Shown piece by piece: positions 61,190-64,000 of a stretch of 64,000 nt of DNA. Origin of the DNA: Antedon mediterranea (lineage: Eukaryota > Echinodermata > Crinoidea > Comatulida > Antedonidae); contig NC_092671.1 in NCBI RefSeq assembly GCF_964355755.1, positions 37,899,304 through 37,963,303 on the forward strand, in the 5' to 3' direction. The notes beneath the pieces were generated by a model that worked only from the letters and a program-made list of their open reading frames with translations, did no database searches and was not told the DNA's origin. Each line of letters opens with the position of its first letter. Positions within the stretch are counted from its first letter, which is position 1. The translations under genes and the position numbers were made by a program.

Positions 61190-61458
61190 CCTTTTTATTT
61201 TTTGACATAAATGGTTACTACAGCATAATAAACATGCACAGAGTCGAATAATGGGTTCTGCGCATGTCAATTGTGCTATAGTAACCAGTTTTGACATAAA
61301 TGGTTACTATAGCATAATAAACATGCGCAGAGACGAATAATGGGTTCTGCGCATGTCAATTGTGCTATAGTAACCAGTTTTGACATAAATGGTTACTATA
61401 GCATAATAACCATGCGCAGAGTCGACTATTGGGTTCTGCGCATGTCAATTGTGCTATT
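61190..61458. repeat. Three tandem 89-bp hairpin units
   Basis: tttgacataaatggttacta begins at 61201, 61290 and 61379. Each unit is itself an inverted repeat: tggttactatagca / tgctatagtaacca outside and acatgcgcaga / tctgcgcatgt inside. The third unit is cut at tgtgctat, where the LINE tail begins. Confidence 0.9.
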
Positions 61459-61550
61459 TATTTATTTATTTATTAACAATATTTAACCAGGGTGGCCCAA
61501 TCAGTCAAAAAGACTGGTCTCCCTTGAGGCCCTGAGTACAATAGTACATT

Positions 61551-62739
61551 TTAAACTAAAATATAAAAATAACAGTAACACAATAAAATTGTTTTATTTA
61601 ATATTAATCTTGCTCCACGTTTTTGAAGTTTAGTAAGTTGGTCAAGATCATTATCAAAACGTTTAGACCATACAGTACTGCAGTATTCAAAATGCGGTTG
61701 AACAAGAGAAAGATAAAGTTGATTTAAAGTTGACTGATTAATAAAAGGTTTACACATTTAAAGATGGAAAGAGTTGCAAATACCTTCTTGGATACAGATT
61801 TCACATGGTCGTGCCAAGTTAACTGGTCATCAATAACTACACCAAGACATTTAAATGTATTAACTCTATCTAATTCATAATTATTTACATTAATCTTGAA
61901 ATCATGGTCTGATAATCGGCGATTTGTACCCAGAAGCATAATTTTAGTTTTCTCAATATTTATACTTAATTTATTCTTTTTTATCCAAAGGCAGATGTTT
62001 TGCATATCTTCAGACATGGAATTTTCAATATTGCAAACATGTTTGTCAGCAATAGATAATGTGGTATCATCAGCAAACAATGATATACTGCCATGAGAAA
62101 TTACTTGTGAAAGATCATTTATAAAAATAAGAAAAAATAGAGGTCCTAAAATTGAACCTTGGGGTACACCTACCAATAAATTCATTGGTTCAGATATCTT
62201 GCCATTAAAAAATACAATTTGTTGTCTATTAGACAAATATGATTTAAACCATTGAAGAGCATGTGATGAACAACCTATTTAAAGCTTTTCTAATAAAATG
62301 GTATGATTGACGGTGTCAAATGCCTTTCTCAGGTCTATAAAGGCAATACCTGTAAGTTTACCCTCATCAATATTTTTTAACCAATTGTCAGTCATTTGAA
62401 TCAATGATGTTTCTGTTGAATGAAATTTTCTGAAACCAGATTGATTATTATCTAAAATATTAAAATGATTAAAAAAATCATAAAGATGCTTATGTACAGC
62501 TTTTTCAATGCATTTACTAACACATGATAGTACAGAAAGTGATCTATAATTATTTACATCTTGAGTATCACCCTTTTGTGAAGAGGTGTAACCTTTGCAT
62601 ATTTCCAATCATCAGGAAATACACCAGAACATAATGATAAATTGATGATATATGTCAATGAACGAACAATAATTGAGTTTGCAATTTTCAACATTTTAGG
62701 ACTGATTTCATCAAAACCAAATGCTTTGTTGGTAGACAT
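61551..62739 (-). pseudogene. LINE reverse transcriptase, broken reading frame
   Basis: The frame changes between 62554-62739 and 62279-62608 (a shift near 62570-62605). It is closed by TAA at 62279, resumes in the same frame to 61724, and shifts again into 61757-61551. The catalytic F-A-D-D is kept at about 62070. Confidence 0.85.
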
Positions 62740-63429
62740 TTTTGCTATTTCATTAAATATAAAATCATGTGGTAAGTCAAATATAGTTGGAGGGATGATA
62801 ACTGGCTGATTACTTTCTATATTTATATTGTCATTAAAAAGTTGATTTGTTTGAACCTATTGTTACAAAATGTTTGTTGAAAGCATTTGCAATATCACAA
62901 TCATATGTTACATCTTTATTATTAACACTAATATGGGTAGGATTATTTTTCTTTTTAGTAGGTAGAACTTCTTTTAAATTTTGCCAAAGTTTACGATTAT
63001 TATTTTTATTTTGTTCAATTTTATCAACATAATATTTTCTTTTAGCCTTTTGAAGTTTAGATGTAACTTCATTCCTAACTTCTTTATACTTGTTCCAGTT
63101 AACATCTGATTTTGATTTTCTTGCAACTTTGTGTAGTTTATCCCTCTTATTCATAGTATTAAGAATTTTGGCATTTATCCATTTACATTTATCAGAACGA
63201 ATACGTTTTAATTTTTTAGGTGCGTGACTATTTACAACATTCATAAACATAGATTTCTACATGGACCATGCATCATTTACAGACATATCAGAATCACTAA
63301 TTATTGACCAGGGTACTTGTGTAAGATCTTGAAGAAATGCATTTTCATCACAAGTCTTAAAACTACGATATTCAACTGTTTTGTGGTCACTACTCTTGAC
63401 TTTGGTTCCATGAATTACATAGTTATGTA

Positions 63430-64000
63430 GTGGTCACTTATACTAGTTCGGGTCTAGATGATAGGATAACATCAATTATTGTTTCACTTGTGCTAGTTAC
63501 TCTAGTTGGTTTATCAATTACCTGGGTTAACTGATTTAGATTACAAATAAAATCAAACATTTCTGTTTCTCTTTTTTTCATTTGATTAAAGTCACAATTC
63601 AAGTCTACTAATAATAATATCTCTTTATCTTCAGCAGAAGCTTTCTCAAGAGAAGAACTTAAGTAATCAAACAACAGTGGATTGTAATCTGGAGGCCTAT
63701 AAACCGAAGATATTAGTATAGGTGTTGAATGTGGAAACTTAATTTCAATCCATATACATTCAAGTGCTCCTATTTTAAGATCCTTTCTGTGACAATAATT
63801 TAAATTATTATTAATGTATATTGCTACACCACCTCCATGTCTTGTTTGGTCACATCTTAATAAATTGAAACTTTCAATAGCAATTTCACCATCAGTTATA
63901 GTTTCATCACAAAAAGTTTCATTTATACATAATGTCGTAGACTGAATTCATTCAAACTAACTAGAACAGTGTAATAATATAGTTCATCAAATTAAGTGTT
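63430..64000 (-). pseudogene. LINE apurinic-type endonuclease domain, partial
   Basis: Reads RHGGGVAIYINNN, then SSVYRPP and VDLNCDF (the usual G-D-F-N is altered), with the S-D-H active-site triplet in a shifted frame at about 63425-63435. The N-terminal catalytic Asn/Glu region is outside the window. Confidence 0.8.

Larger units (their letters stand above)
61456..64000 (-). mobile_element. CR1/L2-like LINE, decayed, 5' end beyond window
   Basis: On the - strand: an APE-type endonuclease from about 64000 to 63430 (GGGVAIYIN, SSVYRPPDYN, LLVDLNCDF, TIIDVILSS, then ISDHY after a frame change), a basic linker (63250-62834), and reverse transcriptase (62739-61551) with KAFDTVNH, LLVGVPQGSILGPL and the catalytic LFADDTTLS. 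The C-terminus reads LVQPHFEYCSTVW. The element ends in a taaa simple tail at about 61456-61474 after gggagaccagtcttt. At least four frame changes or stops make it inactive. Confidence 0.9.

Noticed and set aside
61190-64000. Endogenous retrovirus or other viral origin for the right edge
   Set aside because: No long terminal repeats, gag or integrase; the endonuclease plus FADD-type reverse transcriptase and simple tail identify a non-LTR LINE.

Overview
The window is animal nuclear DNA: AT-rich, four spliced genes on the + strand with GT-AG introns, and dense transposon debris. The encoded proteins are close to human ZNF593, CNPPD1 and DIP2. The sequence style (many TA-flanked MITEs, a CR1/L2-like LINE, tRNA-derived SINEs) suits an invertebrate, possibly a deuterostome such as an echinoderm. 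The exact taxon cannot be fixed from the window alone.

Layout. 1-604: last two visible exons and poly(A) signal of a ZNF593 (Bud20-like) gene that starts outside the window. 554-2630: intergenic, with a LINE remnant, a MITE and a small hairpin. 2631-3605: a two-exon gene for a 90-residue membrane protein that I do not recognise. 4063-9800: complete nine-exon CNPPD1 (cyclin-like, 362 aa) and its 3'UTR. 9890-57182: complete 35-exon DIP2 (1518 aa), with a compact promoter, introns 1-5 taking up the first 28 kb, and the two adenylate-forming-like domains packed into 40.7-57.2 kb. 57183-61457: DIP2 3'UTR and downstream DNA with several minisatellites. 61456-64000: a decayed CR1/L2-like LINE on the - strand, open at the window edge.

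Repeats account for most of the non-coding structure. One TA-flanked MITE family (called A here, ends AAGCTCTGTCTACACTATC) has about 19 copies. At least seven further inverted-repeat families (B-H) are present. Several lie within tens of bases of splice donors. A 1.25-kb hAT-like element is nested in a SINE with its target duplication intact, and that SINE shares its 3' tail with the LINE at the right edge.

The most unusual structure is in DIP2: the last 55 bp of exon 14 plus its splice donor are repeated five times in an 87-bp tandem array, giving five consecutive GTAAGT donors of which only the first gives an open mRNA. I found no gene cluster that looks like a new enzymatic or defence system. 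The genes are unrelated housekeeping or neuronal-type animal genes that share a strand.
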